A DNA stretch of 47,323 nucleotides from a virus. The translations under genes and the position numbers were made by a program. The notes under the pieces are model-generated. The model was not told where the DNA came from and searched no databases. It saw only the letters and a program-made list of their open reading frames with translations. This document shows, in pieces, positions 17,306 to 25,342 of the stretch (the stretch's first letter is position 1; each line of letters starts with the position of its first letter). The DNA lies in IMG/VR virus record IMGVR_UViG_3300050132_000059, positions 1-47,323 of that record, one strand, 5' to 3'.

Positions 17306-18352
17306 TTAAACGAGGCGGGATTCGGTGGAAAGAAGTGCATCCACAGTGCGAACCGGGATACCTCGGAAAGTCGTCACCGCAACGCCGTCCCACTCTTCCA
17401 AGCGGAGCAGAACGTTTGTTTTGTTGACGGCCTGAATGTCCAGGTACGTGCGGATCGTGCGGTTTGCGTAGATAGCCAGACGGCCCATCTGCATCATTCC
17501 GCCATCCGGCGCATCGGATTTCTGCTCGGTCGAGACGCGCGTGGGCGCGGTCGGCAAGCGGTGCACGCCGCGAATCAGCGCGTTGATCAAGTTGGCAGCC
17601 GATCCACCCGACAGCGCGGTGACATCGATGTTTGCCAGCCGGACCACGTAACGCCAGTCGCGCACTGTCAGGCCCATGTCCCACTTGAAGTGAGTCCGAT
17701 AGCCCTGGTACAAGTTGCCGTTACTGTCTTGGAGCGGCCATTCACCTAGGTCACGGTGCTGCAATCCCGAGATCTTGCCCTTCGGGAAAATGCCGTGGAC
17801 CGTGTTCGGGCCCCAGGTCGTGATCCAGATCGAAGTGTTCACCGACAGCGTGCCGCCGCAATCGATCACGTTCGCCGCCGTCTGTGCGGTGGTGGTCGAG
17901 ACCGAGTTAAAGCGAGGCGCCAAGCCCATGAACCGTTCCGGGTTCGTGGCAATGTTGCCGTAAAACATTGTCACGGCCATTTGCTGGTTCATGCCTTCGA
18001 GGAAGGCCATGTCTTCCGACAAGCGGAATTCAGCGGTATTGCCGTTCAGATCTGCCAAGTCCTTATCGATTTCCGAATAGCACTCCAGCATGCCGGTGTT
18101 ATCCGTCACCTGAGCGGTGGTCGATTTGGTCTTGATGACGCCGTAGTTCAGCAGGCGCCAGGTGGCCGAGGGAAGACCGGTTCGAACAGTGGTCTTGTGG
18201 CCCGTGGGGAGATTGCCCTCAACGACAAGCATGTCGTCCAGGATTTCGTTCGTTTGGGAAAGCAGGTTGATGATGGTGGCAACCTTGCCGTCATCGTCAA
18301 TGCGCTTTGCCCAGTCCGCGTACGTGAGCGCGGTTCCGCCGAGTAATGCCAT
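17306..18352 (-). CDS. Major capsid protein (Bbp17-like)
   Basis: A 348-residue HK97-fold type capsid protein: N-terminal LTYADWAKRIDDDGKVATIINLLSQTNEILDDM, then VVEGNLPTGHKTTVRTGLP, SEIDKDLADLNGN, and a C-terminal beta region LEEWDGVAVTTFRGIPVRTVDALL. All are standard for the BPP-1-type capsid family. It is preceded by a strong ribosome-binding site (TTAGGAGTTCTCATC before ATG). Neighbours are scaffold upstream and cement downstream, as expected. Confidence 0.9.
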   Translation of the reverse strand: MALLGGTALTYADWAKRIDDDGKVATIINLLSQTNEILDDMLVVEGNLPTGHKTTVRTGLPSATWRLLNYGVIKTKSTTAQVTDNTGMLECYSEIDKDLADLNGNTAEFRLSEDMAFLEGMNQQMAVTMFYGNIATNPERFMGLAPRFNSVSTTTAQTAANVIDCGGTLSVNTSIWITTWGPNTVHGIFPKGKISGLQHRDLGEWPLQDSNGNLYQGYRTHFKWDMGLTVRDWRYVVRLANIDVTALSGGSAANLINALIRGVHRLPTAPTRVSTEQKSDAPDGGMMQMGRLAIYANRTIRTYLDIQAVNKTNVLLRLEEWDGVAVTTFRGIPVRTVDALLSTESRLV

Positions 18353-18454
18353 GATGAGAACTCCTAAGTGTGCATAGCTGAAATCTCCTTGCGTTGAGTC
18401 GTCATCGGGTGGCCGGGTTAAGGTGGGGCCGTATCGAGTCGCGACGTAGAGCGA

Positions 18455-19189
18455 TTAACCTTCGTGCCCGTTTCCGAGTTTTGCCATTGCGGGATACAGC
18501 GTGGCGCCTGCGGTCTTACCGCCTGCACTGGCTGGATTCCCCTTTACCGGACCGGCGGGTGCGTGAGGTGCTGCCGCCTTGATGAGTCCTCGTACTATTT
18601 CTGGGTTGTTGCCAGCGCCCGTAATGTTGAGCGCCTCGAAAAACTTGCCCGCACTCTCACCCAGTAGCGCGGTGAGCCCTGCCTTTGTAGCGGCGAGATT
18701 CTTTTCGAGGTTTGCACCACCGATTACGGGGTCGCTCGTCACTTCCTCTCGCCACTTCGTTTGCAGATCTGTCCACGCCCGCATGGGTGCTTCGCTGATC
18801 TGCTTGAACTCTGCCGTGTACATGTCCAGCATCTTTTGGGCGCCCTCTTGGGGAATGCCCAGCTCGGCCGCCAACGTCTTAAACTGGCCGACCTTCTCGG
18901 TATCCAGCGATAGACCCTCGGGCAGCGTGAAATCCGTGTACTCGATTGGCTTCGCGGGTTCGCCTGGTTTCTCACCCGGCTTGGCTTCACCCTCTGCGGG
19001 CTTTTCCTCACCGGCAGGCTTCTCACCGAGCAGACTCGGCGGCGGGGTAAGGCCAGCGTCTGCGGCAGGAGCACCAGCGGCCGGCGCACCAGGAGCGGCA
19101 GCTGCAGGAGCAGCCTCACCACCACCGGCAGGAGCGCCCTCGCCTGCCTCTTCTTGCAATACCCAGCGCCGTGCGTAGCGTTTAAACAT
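18455..19189 (-). CDS. Scaffolding protein
   Basis: A 244-residue protein with a very alanine/glycine/proline-rich N-terminus (residues 15-75), an acidic and lysine/glutamate segment and a predicted helical second half (DLQTKWREEVTSDPVIGGANLEKNLAATKAGL). The composition and location directly before the major capsid gene are typical of podoviral scaffold proteins, which assemble inside the procapsid and then leave. A good ribosome-binding site AAGGAGAGCGCAA precedes the ATG. A 102-bp non-coding stretch separates it from the capsid gene. Confidence 0.78.
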   Translation of the reverse strand: MFKRYARRWVLQEEAGEGAPAGGGEAAPAAAAPGAPAAGAPAADAGLTPPPSLLGEKPAGEEKPAEGEAKPGEKPGEPAKPIEYTDFTLPEGLSLDTEKVGQFKTLAAELGIPQEGAQKMLDMYTAEFKQISEAPMRAWTDLQTKWREEVTSDPVIGGANLEKNLAATKAGLTALLGESAGKFFEALNITGAGNNPEIVRGLIKAAAPHAPAGPVKGNPASAGGKTAGATLYPAMAKLGNGHEG

Positions 19190-19502
19190 TTGCGCTCTCC
19201 TTAACCATCGTCATGTAGTCGTTCATGCAGTGCTTCTGGATATCCGAGAACGTCGGCATCGCTGCATTGCGCTGGCCCAGGTTGAAATAGTCTTTCGAAT
19301 TACCGTTGAACACGACGCTGAACAGGCCGCAGGATGAGAGGAAATCCCACATCCAGAGGCGGCCATTCGGTGAAGCCATGATTTGCTTCAGGCCGTCGAG
19401 CTTGCGCTCGTCGCGGCTCTTGGCTCGCTTCTCTTTGTCCTTTACCGAGAGCCGATCACCGGCATCCTCGTATTGCTCAACTTCTTCAGTGGATGACCGC
19501 AT
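19182..19502 (-). CDS. Bbp19-like conserved head protein
   Basis: A 106-residue protein. The segment PNGRLWMWDFLSSCGLF followed by LGQRNAAMPTFSDI is the hallmark of the Bbp19-like domain found beside the head genes in BPP-1-type phages. Start selection: a GGAG sits seven bases before ATG 19502, whereas the ATG six bases upstream has no room for one. It overlaps the glycosyltransferase gene by 17 bp and the scaffold gene by 8 bp. The function of the family is not known to me. Confidence 0.75.
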   Translation of the reverse strand: MRSSTEEVEQYEDAGDRLSVKDKEKRAKSRDERKLDGLKQIMASPNGRLWMWDFLSSCGLFSVVFNGNSKDYFNLGQRNAAMPTFSDIQKHCMNDYMTMVKESANV

Positions 19503-20196
19503 GTTCATTCTCCGTTTGCACCTGCGTGGCGGGCAGCGAGTTGTATTTCTGGCCGATGTGATTGATAGCCATTGACGTTCCCCAGTCGAGCCATACCTGG
19601 AATCCGGCGGCGCGTGCATTGCGGCAGAAGAAATAATCCTCGCCCTCGATCCAGTGCACGCCGTCCGTCTCTTGGGCTGGCGTCTGAAAGTACGGTTTGG
19701 CTAGCTTGTCGAACACCGACATCTTGATGAGCAGGCAGCCGGCGGGCAGCGCGCTCACCTCGGTAAGATCGCGGCTATTCACAGTCCGGCCTTGCATCCA
19801 ATCACCTAGCAGCGTGCCGTCGATCGCATTGCCCAGTAGGCGGTGCGGCTCTTCGCGCTGCACGTAGGTGCCGCCAACGATGTCCTTATCGAGCGCCAGC
19901 AGGCGGTGCAGCGTCAGCGGATGCACCACCACGTCGCTATCGATAAAGAGCAGGTAATCGACGCCCAACGACTGCGCTTGCTGCACCAGGCCATTACGGC
20001 CATTGATGACCAGCGAGGATTTGACGTTGATCAGTGCGATCGGGATGGCCGGTGTTGCCTGTCCAGGCCCGCATCGGTACGTCAGCCCAGCCAACGCCAT
20101 GGCAAAGTCAGCGTGCACCGTGTCGCCCGAAGGCACACAGATTGCGACTTTCTTGGGCGTCGATGAGATCTTGCCCGAGGATTCTTTCGTGCTCAC
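19486..20196 (-). CDS. Glycosyltransferase-like protein in head operon
   Basis: A 236-residue protein of GT-A type. It has a Rossmann-like start (KKVAICVPSGDTVHADFAMALAGL), then YLLFIDSDVVVHPLTL containing a D-S-D metal-binding motif, and a late GEDYFFCRNARAAGFQVWLD segment where the catalytic acid of such enzymes lies. The substrate is unknown; possibilities are a virion protein, host polysaccharide or modified DNA. I chose GTG 20196, which forms a GTGA overlap with the previous stop, over a TTG further upstream. An intact, syntenic position among head genes suggests a role in the virion rather than a recent insertion. Confidence 0.75.
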   Translation of the reverse strand: MSTKESSGKISSTPKKVAICVPSGDTVHADFAMALAGLTYRCGPGQATPAIPIALINVKSSLVINGRNGLVQQAQSLGVDYLLFIDSDVVVHPLTLHRLLALDKDIVGGTYVQREEPHRLLGNAIDGTLLGDWMQGRTVNSRDLTEVSALPAGCLLIKMSVFDKLAKPYFQTPAQETDGVHWIEGEDYFFCRNARAAGFQVWLDWGTSMAINHIGQKYNSLPATQVQTENEHAVIH

Positions 20197-20408
20197 AGTT
20201 CCACCACCTTGCAAAAGGGTGCTTGCGGCGCAAGCTGTCGTTCAATGAATGCATTGGCTGTGTCGGCCGTGTTGAATACCGTGGCCGCCAGCCGATCGCT
20301 TGTCCAGCCACCCGAGGGCGAGGCGTAATCGCGCCCCACCTTCAGGCTAAAGAACATCGGCGGCACTTCGTCTGTGCGTTCGATGAGGACTTCGTAAACC
20401 TCAGGCAT
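20193..20408 (-). CDS. Small protein of unknown function
   Basis: A 71-residue protein (MPEVYEVLIERTDEVPPMFF..., ending CKVVEL). The start at 20408 has a GGAG eight bases upstream and overlaps the previous gene by 8 bp. The sequence SDRLAATVFNTADTANAFIERQL suggests an alpha/beta fold with no catalytic motif. It is co-translated with the glycosyltransferase through a GTGA overlap. No family recognised. Confidence 0.6.
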   Translation of the reverse strand: MPEVYEVLIERTDEVPPMFFSLKVGRDYASPSGGWTSDRLAATVFNTADTANAFIERQLAPQAPFCKVVEL

Positions 20409-20622
20409 GCGACGATCTCCGGATTTCATAGTGATGCCAACTATCGGGACCAAGGGTGACCACCAAATCGCCCCTTAGCTTCAATTGGATCGAACCATCG
20501 TCGAGAACGGACACATCGTCCGCCCTGTAAACCAACTCCTTCGGATCAAGGAATACATGGACGGTAGAAATAAATCGCACGCGGTAATACATCTCGCCGG
20601 GTCCGCTTGACAGGACGGCCAT
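20401..20622 (-). CDS. Small protein of unknown function
   Basis: A 73-residue protein (MYYRVRFISTVHVFLDPKELVY, then VLDDGSIQLKLRGDLVVTL) that looks entirely beta-stranded, consistent with a small barrel or sandwich. It overlaps the next gene by 8 bp in a head-module series. No recognisable family. Confidence 0.6.
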   Translation of the reverse strand: MAVLSSGPGEMYYRVRFISTVHVFLDPKELVYRADDVSVLDDGSIQLKLRGDLVVTLGPDSWHHYEIRRSSHA

Positions 20623-20624
20623 GA

Positions 20625-20816
20625 TTAGGAACCTTGCGCCGGGAGGTTGGGATAGAGCGAGGCGGCGGCGTTCACCGGTGCGGCCTTGCCCTTCTTGCCT
20701 TGCTTACCCTGCTTGCGATCAGGCGCTACCGTAGGCTTGGCCTGTGGCGCCATCATCTGACCAGGGGCTTGCGCCTGTGCTTGTTGCTGAAGGATTGCTG
20801 CGGGGATCGCTGCCAT
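20625..20816 (-). CDS. Small Gln/Ala/Pro/Lys-rich protein
   Basis: A 63-residue low-complexity protein: a glutamine/alanine-rich N-terminal half (ILQQQAQAQAPGQMM), then a basic KQGKQGKKGK segment. It overlaps the preceding stop by one base (TAATG). The basic patch could contact DNA, but this is only composition-based. Confidence 0.5.
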   Translation of the reverse strand: MAAIPAAILQQQAQAQAPGQMMAPQAKPTVAPDRKQGKQGKKGKAAPVNAAASLYPNLPAQGS

Positions 20817-21088
20817 TACAGTCTCCTGTTAGTCATAGATGCTTCTACCTGCGGCAATACATACCGCTCTGAAAATTCTTCAATCCCTAAATGGAGATCA
20901 CGAACCGGGAAGACTATTCGACCGTTAAAGTCCGCCATACGAACCTGAACGGACACGACATCTTCGTCGTCAGATCGAGTAATCGTCACATCAAAATCGG
21001 GACGGCCGATGCGCTCAATCCAGCCAAGGCGGTTAGCTAATTGATAGGCGAATTCACTAGCGATATGTTGAGGCGTCAGCAGGCTCAT
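20816..21088 (-). CDS. Small protein of unknown function
   Basis: A 90-residue protein with a helical N-terminus (HIASEFAYQLANRLGWI) and beta-strand segments (DFDVTITRSDDEDVVSVQV, GRIVFPV). No known family. Position between portal-proximal genes and the scaffold block suggests a virion-assembly accessory role, which is inference. Confidence 0.6.
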   Translation of the reverse strand: MSLLTPQHIASEFAYQLANRLGWIERIGRPDFDVTITRSDDEDVVSVQVRMADFNGRIVFPVRDLHLGIEEFSERYVLPQVEASMTNRRL

Positions 21089-21090
21089 CT

Positions 21091-21459
21091 CTACAGTCTC
21101 CTGGTCGTGCCAGTTTGAGGATCGATAACCAATGTCGGGCGCCCAGGCTGAATGGCAATTAGGCGATCGCCTGGTATTAGGGCGAGGGATAACTCTCGGC
21201 CGCCATAGCCTTTCGGCAATGGGCAGATTCGCTTGGCGCCCCGGACAGCCACGCCGGTAGATTGCGTGGCATGGCAGAACACCAGCTCGGCATCGGGGAT
21301 AGGCGGCGCGCCATCGATCACGGCTTTCTGGCTGTTCTCGCGGGTCTCGTCGGCCTCTTCCTGCTCCAGGCGCATCTCGATCAACCGGCGATCGGTCTTG
21401 TCCACGCTTGGCCGGATGAGCTTGCGCAGATCCTTGAAGTCGATGATCTTCTCGCTCAT
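21091..21459 (-). CDS. Small protein of unknown function, possible head-completion accessory
   Basis: A 122-residue protein with a charged N-terminal helix (KIIDFKDLRKLIRPSVDKTDRRLIEMRLEQEE) and a beta-rich C-terminus (ELSLALIPGDRLIAIQPGRPTLVIDPQTG). The start ATG 21459 overlaps the TGA of the tiny membrane protein upstream. No family recognised. Confidence 0.6.
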   Translation of the reverse strand: MSEKIIDFKDLRKLIRPSVDKTDRRLIEMRLEQEEADETRENSQKAVIDGAPPIPDAELVFCHATQSTGVAVRGAKRICPLPKGYGGRELSLALIPGDRLIAIQPGRPTLVIDPQTGTTRRL

Positions 21460-21548
21460 AGCTTGCCCTTGTGCTTGCGCATGAACCGGATACCCACGAT
21501 CCACCACACCACCACGATTACCGCGCCGATACCTATGATCCAATCCAT
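21456..21548 (-). CDS. Tiny single-pass membrane protein (30 aa)
   Basis: Thirty codons: MDWIIGIGAVIVVVWWIVGI, then RFMRKHKGKL. A near-complete transmembrane helix with two tryptophans, followed by a positively charged tail. It begins two bases after the portal stop codon, has a fair AGGGA Shine-Dalgarno, and its TGA overlaps the next ATG (ATGA). The tight packing supports a real gene. Role unknown; tiny phage membrane peptides can be holin-like or accessory. Confidence 0.6.
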   Translation of the reverse strand: MDWIIGIGAVIVVVWWIVGIRFMRKHKGKL

Positions 21549-21550
21549 GA

Positions 21551-23272
21551 TTAAGCCGTCCCTAACATTTTCTGAAGTGCGTTGATGCCACCACCGGTAT
21601 CGGTCTGGCTGAGTGTCTGAGCGCCTTGTGCTGCGGCGACACTGTTCTGTAATCCCTGTTGCTGCTGTTGCTGCTGTGCACGCTGAGCGCGGATCTGCAT
21701 GACCTTGGCAAGCGGCACGATTGCTTTGGGTGTCACACCCAGCAAATCGGCGTACTCGTCCATGATCTCGTCCAGATCAAGATTGTCTAGCACCTGCGGC
21801 ATGACAGCGGCCAAGTTTCCGGCAAATCCAGCCAGGCGTTCAATGCCTGCCGTACTCGCGGCTTTCTGCGCCTCGGCCAGCATGGAGATATATTCGACCT
21901 TGATCTTCTGGCCGGATAGCTCCTGCGGGATCGGCGGAAAGAGCTTGCCGCGCAGCATGATGTCAAACACGCAATTGATCGATGGATCCAGCGCTTCATT
22001 CTCGAAACGTTCGAGCACCGGCCCCAACTGGATGAGCTTTTCTTCCTTGCGCGCATCGATCTCAGTCGCGGTGCGCACGGTGTCCAACTGGCTGATCATC
22101 ATGAAGATCGGCACGAAGAACGTATCGTTCACCCGCGATTGAACTTCCTTGATGTCCTCAACGAGGCCAGAGAAATCGGGTGCGATCTGGTACGCAGGCT
22201 TGAACCCCACGCCATTTCCGCCACCAGAGATATACGTCACGCCACCGGGCAATAGGCTGGCGGGTTCATTACGCAGCGCCACGTCAGCGATCATTGGCGG
22301 GTTCACATGCTTGTCGATCGCCTGCGCCTTGCGCTTTTGCTCGACTTGCAGCATCTTGATATCGCCCAGCGCATCCATGCCGGGTGAGCGGCCATAGGCG
22401 TCGTTGCCGACGATGTCCCAACGCGGGGCGATGAATGGCTTCTCGTAGAACCCACGGGTGCGCAGCAGGTAGTTCTGCCCCGTGCCCAGTTCCCAATAGA
22501 CTTCACGCCACGGCATGCCTTTCACGCCAGGGGCGCCGGGAAGCATGTCGGAGTTCTTCTCGATCAGATGGCCGACCTTCACCTCGCGGGTGAGCATCGC
22601 GCCACCGGTCTTGATCGCGCCCTGTATCGTCGGGCTGCAATTCTCCAGGCCGAACATGGTCGCCACTTGCTGCACGGTCAGGACGAACTCGCGCCCCATC
22701 GTGCTCACGTCCTGCCGATCATCGTTCTGGAGAAAGTACTCGCCCGCACAGGTATTGAAGCAGCGGATCACATCATCGAAGTCTTGATAGATGATCATCA
22801 CGCCCGTGCCGAATGCGCCCAGGTCGTTGTAGATCGTGGCAAGCGACGTGTAGAAGTTTGACTCAGCGAACACAGCACCGAGGCGCTTCTCGCATTCAGC
22901 CAACCAGATCTTCACCGGACCCGTGTCGTTCAACTCGCTGTTGTTCGTGGCGAGCTTGAACCATGGCCGGCCGGGTGACGTGATACCGCTCATCATGCCA
23001 GCCGATAGCGTACGCAGAGCAATCGTGCCCGTGTTATCCACAATCCGCTGGTTGATGGGCGAGCCGCGATTCCCCTGGTTCGGGGTGATCAGCCACTTGT
23101 AGCGCCGAGGAATGATGTAGTCCGCGATCTCGCGCCAATGCGTCCACCAGCTCATGCGGTCGTTGCGCATCGCGATCAGCAATTGATCGCAGTGCTCACG
23201 CAGGCGCATGACTTCCGGCGTGCCCTTATCGCCGGCTACTTTCTGATCGGTCGCGAGTGCGGCGGCTGCCAT
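21551..23272 (-). CDS. Portal protein
   Basis: A 573-residue podovirus-type portal (head-to-tail connector). The N-terminus MRLREHCDQLLIAMRNDRMSWWTHWREIADYIIPRR and following INQRIVDNTGTIALRTLSAGMMSGITSPGRPWFKL are highly characteristic of this family. A glutamine run (RAQQQQQQQGL) near residue 540 lies in the C-terminal barrel/crown region. It is a dodecameric ring through which DNA is packaged by the terminase encoded just upstream. Confidence 0.92.
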   Translation of the reverse strand: MAAAALATDQKVAGDKGTPEVMRLREHCDQLLIAMRNDRMSWWTHWREIADYIIPRRYKWLITPNQGNRGSPINQRIVDNTGTIALRTLSAGMMSGITSPGRPWFKLATNNSELNDTGPVKIWLAECEKRLGAVFAESNFYTSLATIYNDLGAFGTGVMIIYQDFDDVIRCFNTCAGEYFLQNDDRQDVSTMGREFVLTVQQVATMFGLENCSPTIQGAIKTGGAMLTREVKVGHLIEKNSDMLPGAPGVKGMPWREVYWELGTGQNYLLRTRGFYEKPFIAPRWDIVGNDAYGRSPGMDALGDIKMLQVEQKRKAQAIDKHVNPPMIADVALRNEPASLLPGGVTYISGGGNGVGFKPAYQIAPDFSGLVEDIKEVQSRVNDTFFVPIFMMISQLDTVRTATEIDARKEEKLIQLGPVLERFENEALDPSINCVFDIMLRGKLFPPIPQELSGQKIKVEYISMLAEAQKAASTAGIERLAGFAGNLAAVMPQVLDNLDLDEIMDEYADLLGVTPKAIVPLAKVMQIRAQRAQQQQQQQGLQNSVAAAQGAQTLSQTDTGGGINALQKMLGTA

Positions 23273-23274
23273 GC

Positions 23275-23601
23275 TTAGGACGCAGCCCCGGTGTTAGTCG
23301 GCGTGATGACCGGCGGCGCAGCGGGATTGAGCGCGCCCTGCACAGCAGCGACTTCCGCTACAACCTTTTCCACTTTCTCGGTTTCCGCCTCGAGCTTGGC
23401 AGTGAGAGCGTCGACAGCAGCGTTATCCACGGGCAGCTCAGGTGCAGCCTCGGCAGGCGAAGACAGCGCGGTCAGCGTATCAACGATGGCTTGCTTGAAT
23501 GCAATCTCAGCATCCCACAGCGCGCGGTCAGGGTCGGCCAGTGCACCCACGTTGTCGTGGATCGCCTGGAGGTTCAGCAATGCTTGGGCTGCTGTCGTCA
23601 T
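23275..23601 (-). CDS. Small Ala-rich protein near portal
   Basis: A 108-residue, alanine-rich, acidic and probably helical protein (TAKLEAETEKVEKVVAEVAAVQGAL is a likely coiled coil). It ends two bases before the portal start. No known family; a head-assembly helper is possible. Confidence 0.55.
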   Translation of the reverse strand: MTTAAQALLNLQAIHDNVGALADPDRALWDAEIAFKQAIVDTLTALSSPAEAAPELPVDNAAVDALTAKLEAETEKVEKVVAEVAAVQGALNPAAPPVITPTNTGAAS

Positions 23602-23602
23602 A

Positions 23603-23806
23603 TCAACTCCCTAAAAGTGTCTTGGCGCTGGTCGTTGCTGGCGCCTGAAGGCCATTCGGCCCGGTATCAATCATTGCGGATGGGCCCATGGCATTCTGCG
23701 CACGGCCCTGCACTGCCTTACCTGCCGCAATAGACGCAGGCGATTGCACCACCGGGATTGGCGGCGGTACGGTTACGTCAGGTGCTTTAGGTGCGCTTCC
23801 GCCCAT
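23603..23806 (-). CDS. Small Pro/Gly-rich protein between terminase and portal
   Basis: A 67-residue protein beginning MGGSAPKAPDVTVPPPIPVVQSP, mostly disordered in composition. Short proteins with this M-G-G-x-x-P-K-x-P start occur next to terminase or internal-protein genes in podoviruses, but I cannot assign a function. It starts 9 bp after the terminase stop. Confidence 0.55.
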   Translation of the reverse strand: MGGSAPKAPDVTVPPPIPVVQSPASIAAGKAVQGRAQNAMGPSAMIDTGPNGLQAPATTSAKTLLGS

Positions 23807-23815
23807 GGCTTGGCC

Positions 23816-25342
23816 TCAATAGTGATTCGACGTTTCGCGCTTTTCGTCGGGGTGAAAGGGGTCATACTCGTGCTGCACGGTTGGCCGATTGAAGGCGGCC
23901 GCACGCCCTGCGTTCTGATTCGCCATCACTGGGTAGGCAAAGGTGAGTGCAAGCGCGTCCGCAATGTCAGGCGATGACAGGCCGCGCTTCTTCATGTCTT
24001 TCTTGGATTCAAGCTGGATAGCGTCTCGGCCATCGCGCATGACATAGCCATACTCTCGGTCGGTGAGCTGCGATGCGAGATCAGGATCGTCCGGGATAGC
24101 ACCACCGGTACCGAGCCATTCCTTCATCACGCCCCACATCTCGGCTGCCTTGTTGGCATACGCTGTGGCTTCCTGCCCAGGCGTAGAGCGGTCAGCGGTC
24201 GCGCCGAACTGCACCTCGATTACCGGGATGCGTAATTGACGCAGTCGATCGACCACACCTGAGCCCGTGCCACCACCGTCAACAAAGATGGCGTCGGCTC
24301 GATAGAACTCGTATTGCTCGGCCACGCGGGCGGCGAGCTGCATGTTGTCCAGGCCACGGAATTTAAGGGGCGCATGGGTTCGCCCATCTCTGCCCTTGCG
24401 GATATAAATAACAGACTCGTCGTCGCCAAAGCGAGCGGGATCAACTCCAAGCACAAGAGCGTCGTAAATCCCAGCGTGCGCTTCGCACTTGGACGCGGCT
24501 TCGACAATGTCCGAGCCAATGAACTGGGTCGAACCAGCGCGCGGAAATACACCACGCACGCGAACACGCACGAAATCAGAGTCTTCGCCATAGTCGGCTA
24601 CCCATTGGTTCAGTTGATCCTTGTTGGTCATGCGCGCCGTGCGGCTATCGATCTGGCGCGTGATCCAACGGTGTTTGAAGCGGCCAAAGCATTCGCGGAA
24701 CCGTCCGGTATTACGCGTGGGGTTCCCGAATACCGCCCAGATGATCTGGGTATCGCTATCAGTCAGCGCGCCCTCAGCCGTTTCCCAAATGATTGGTGGG
24801 ATGGCGGATGCTTCATCGAAGACGACGAGGACTCTTTTTCCTTGATTGTGGAGACCCGCGAACGCCTCAGTGTTTCGTTCGCTCCACGGAACCATGTCAA
24901 TACGCCAAGTCTTTTCATGCTGGGGATCCCGGCTGTAGATGGCTGTTGCGGTGAATTCAAACCAGTGTGCACAGATCGAGCGGCGATGCCACTTAGCCAG
25001 TTCTGCCCAGGTCTTGGTGCGAAGCTGGGCGTCGGTGTTCGCTGTCACGACGCCGCGCGTATCTTCGAACGTGGACATTACCCATTCGATCAACCACGCA
25101 ACCAGTGCGCTCTTACCCACACCGTGGCCGGACGCCACCGCAATCTGAATGGCTTCTGTCGCGTTGATGGCGCCAGTCTGTAGCTGATCCCCAATCGACT
25201 TGAGAATATCGATCTGCCACTGGTCAGGGCCAGTATGCTCGGACAACTCGCCGGATCCCCACGGGAAAGCAAACAGCACGAATCCCAACGGATCGTTGCT
25301 GTAGCCCGCGATTTCCTCAACGAGTTCCGATTCAGCCGACAT
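23816..25342 (-). CDS. terL: Terminase large subunit
   Basis: A 508-residue DNA-packaging motor. Walker A is SGHGVGKS at residues 71-78, Walker B VLVVFDEAS at 171-179 with the DE pair at 176-177, and a coupling-like FGNPTR at 205-210. The RNase H-like nuclease has acidic residues at D301 (LGVDPA), D355 (FVDGGG) and D459/D462 (SSPDIADAL). ATG 25342 is preferred over a longer frame; it overlaps the small subunit by 11 bp and is preceded by GGAG. It pumps DNA into the prohead through the portal. Confidence 0.93.
   Translation of the reverse strand: MSAESELVEEIAGYSNDPLGFVLFAFPWGSGELSEHTGPDQWQIDILKSIGDQLQTGAINATEAIQIAVASGHGVGKSALVAWLIEWVMSTFEDTRGVVTANTDAQLRTKTWAELAKWHRRSICAHWFEFTATAIYSRDPQHEKTWRIDMVPWSERNTEAFAGLHNQGKRVLVVFDEASAIPPIIWETAEGALTDSDTQIIWAVFGNPTRNTGRFRECFGRFKHRWITRQIDSRTARMTNKDQLNQWVADYGEDSDFVRVRVRGVFPRAGSTQFIGSDIVEAASKCEAHAGIYDALVLGVDPARFGDDESVIYIRKGRDGRTHAPLKFRGLDNMQLAARVAEQYEFYRADAIFVDGGGTGSGVVDRLRQLRIPVIEVQFGATADRSTPGQEATAYANKAAEMWGVMKEWLGTGGAIPDDPDLASQLTDREYGYVMRDGRDAIQLESKKDMKKRGLSSPDIADALALTFAYPVMANQNAGRAAAFNRPTVQHEYDPFHPDEKRETSNHY

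Noticed and set aside
16850-17749. Plus-strand open frame of 299 codons over cement and capsid genes
   Set aside because: The opposite strand encodes clear cement and capsid proteins; the plus frame is arginine/histidine-rich with no domain.
24314-25183. Plus-strand open frame opposite the terminase
   Set aside because: It lies wholly within the terminase gene, whose Walker and nuclease motifs are complete.
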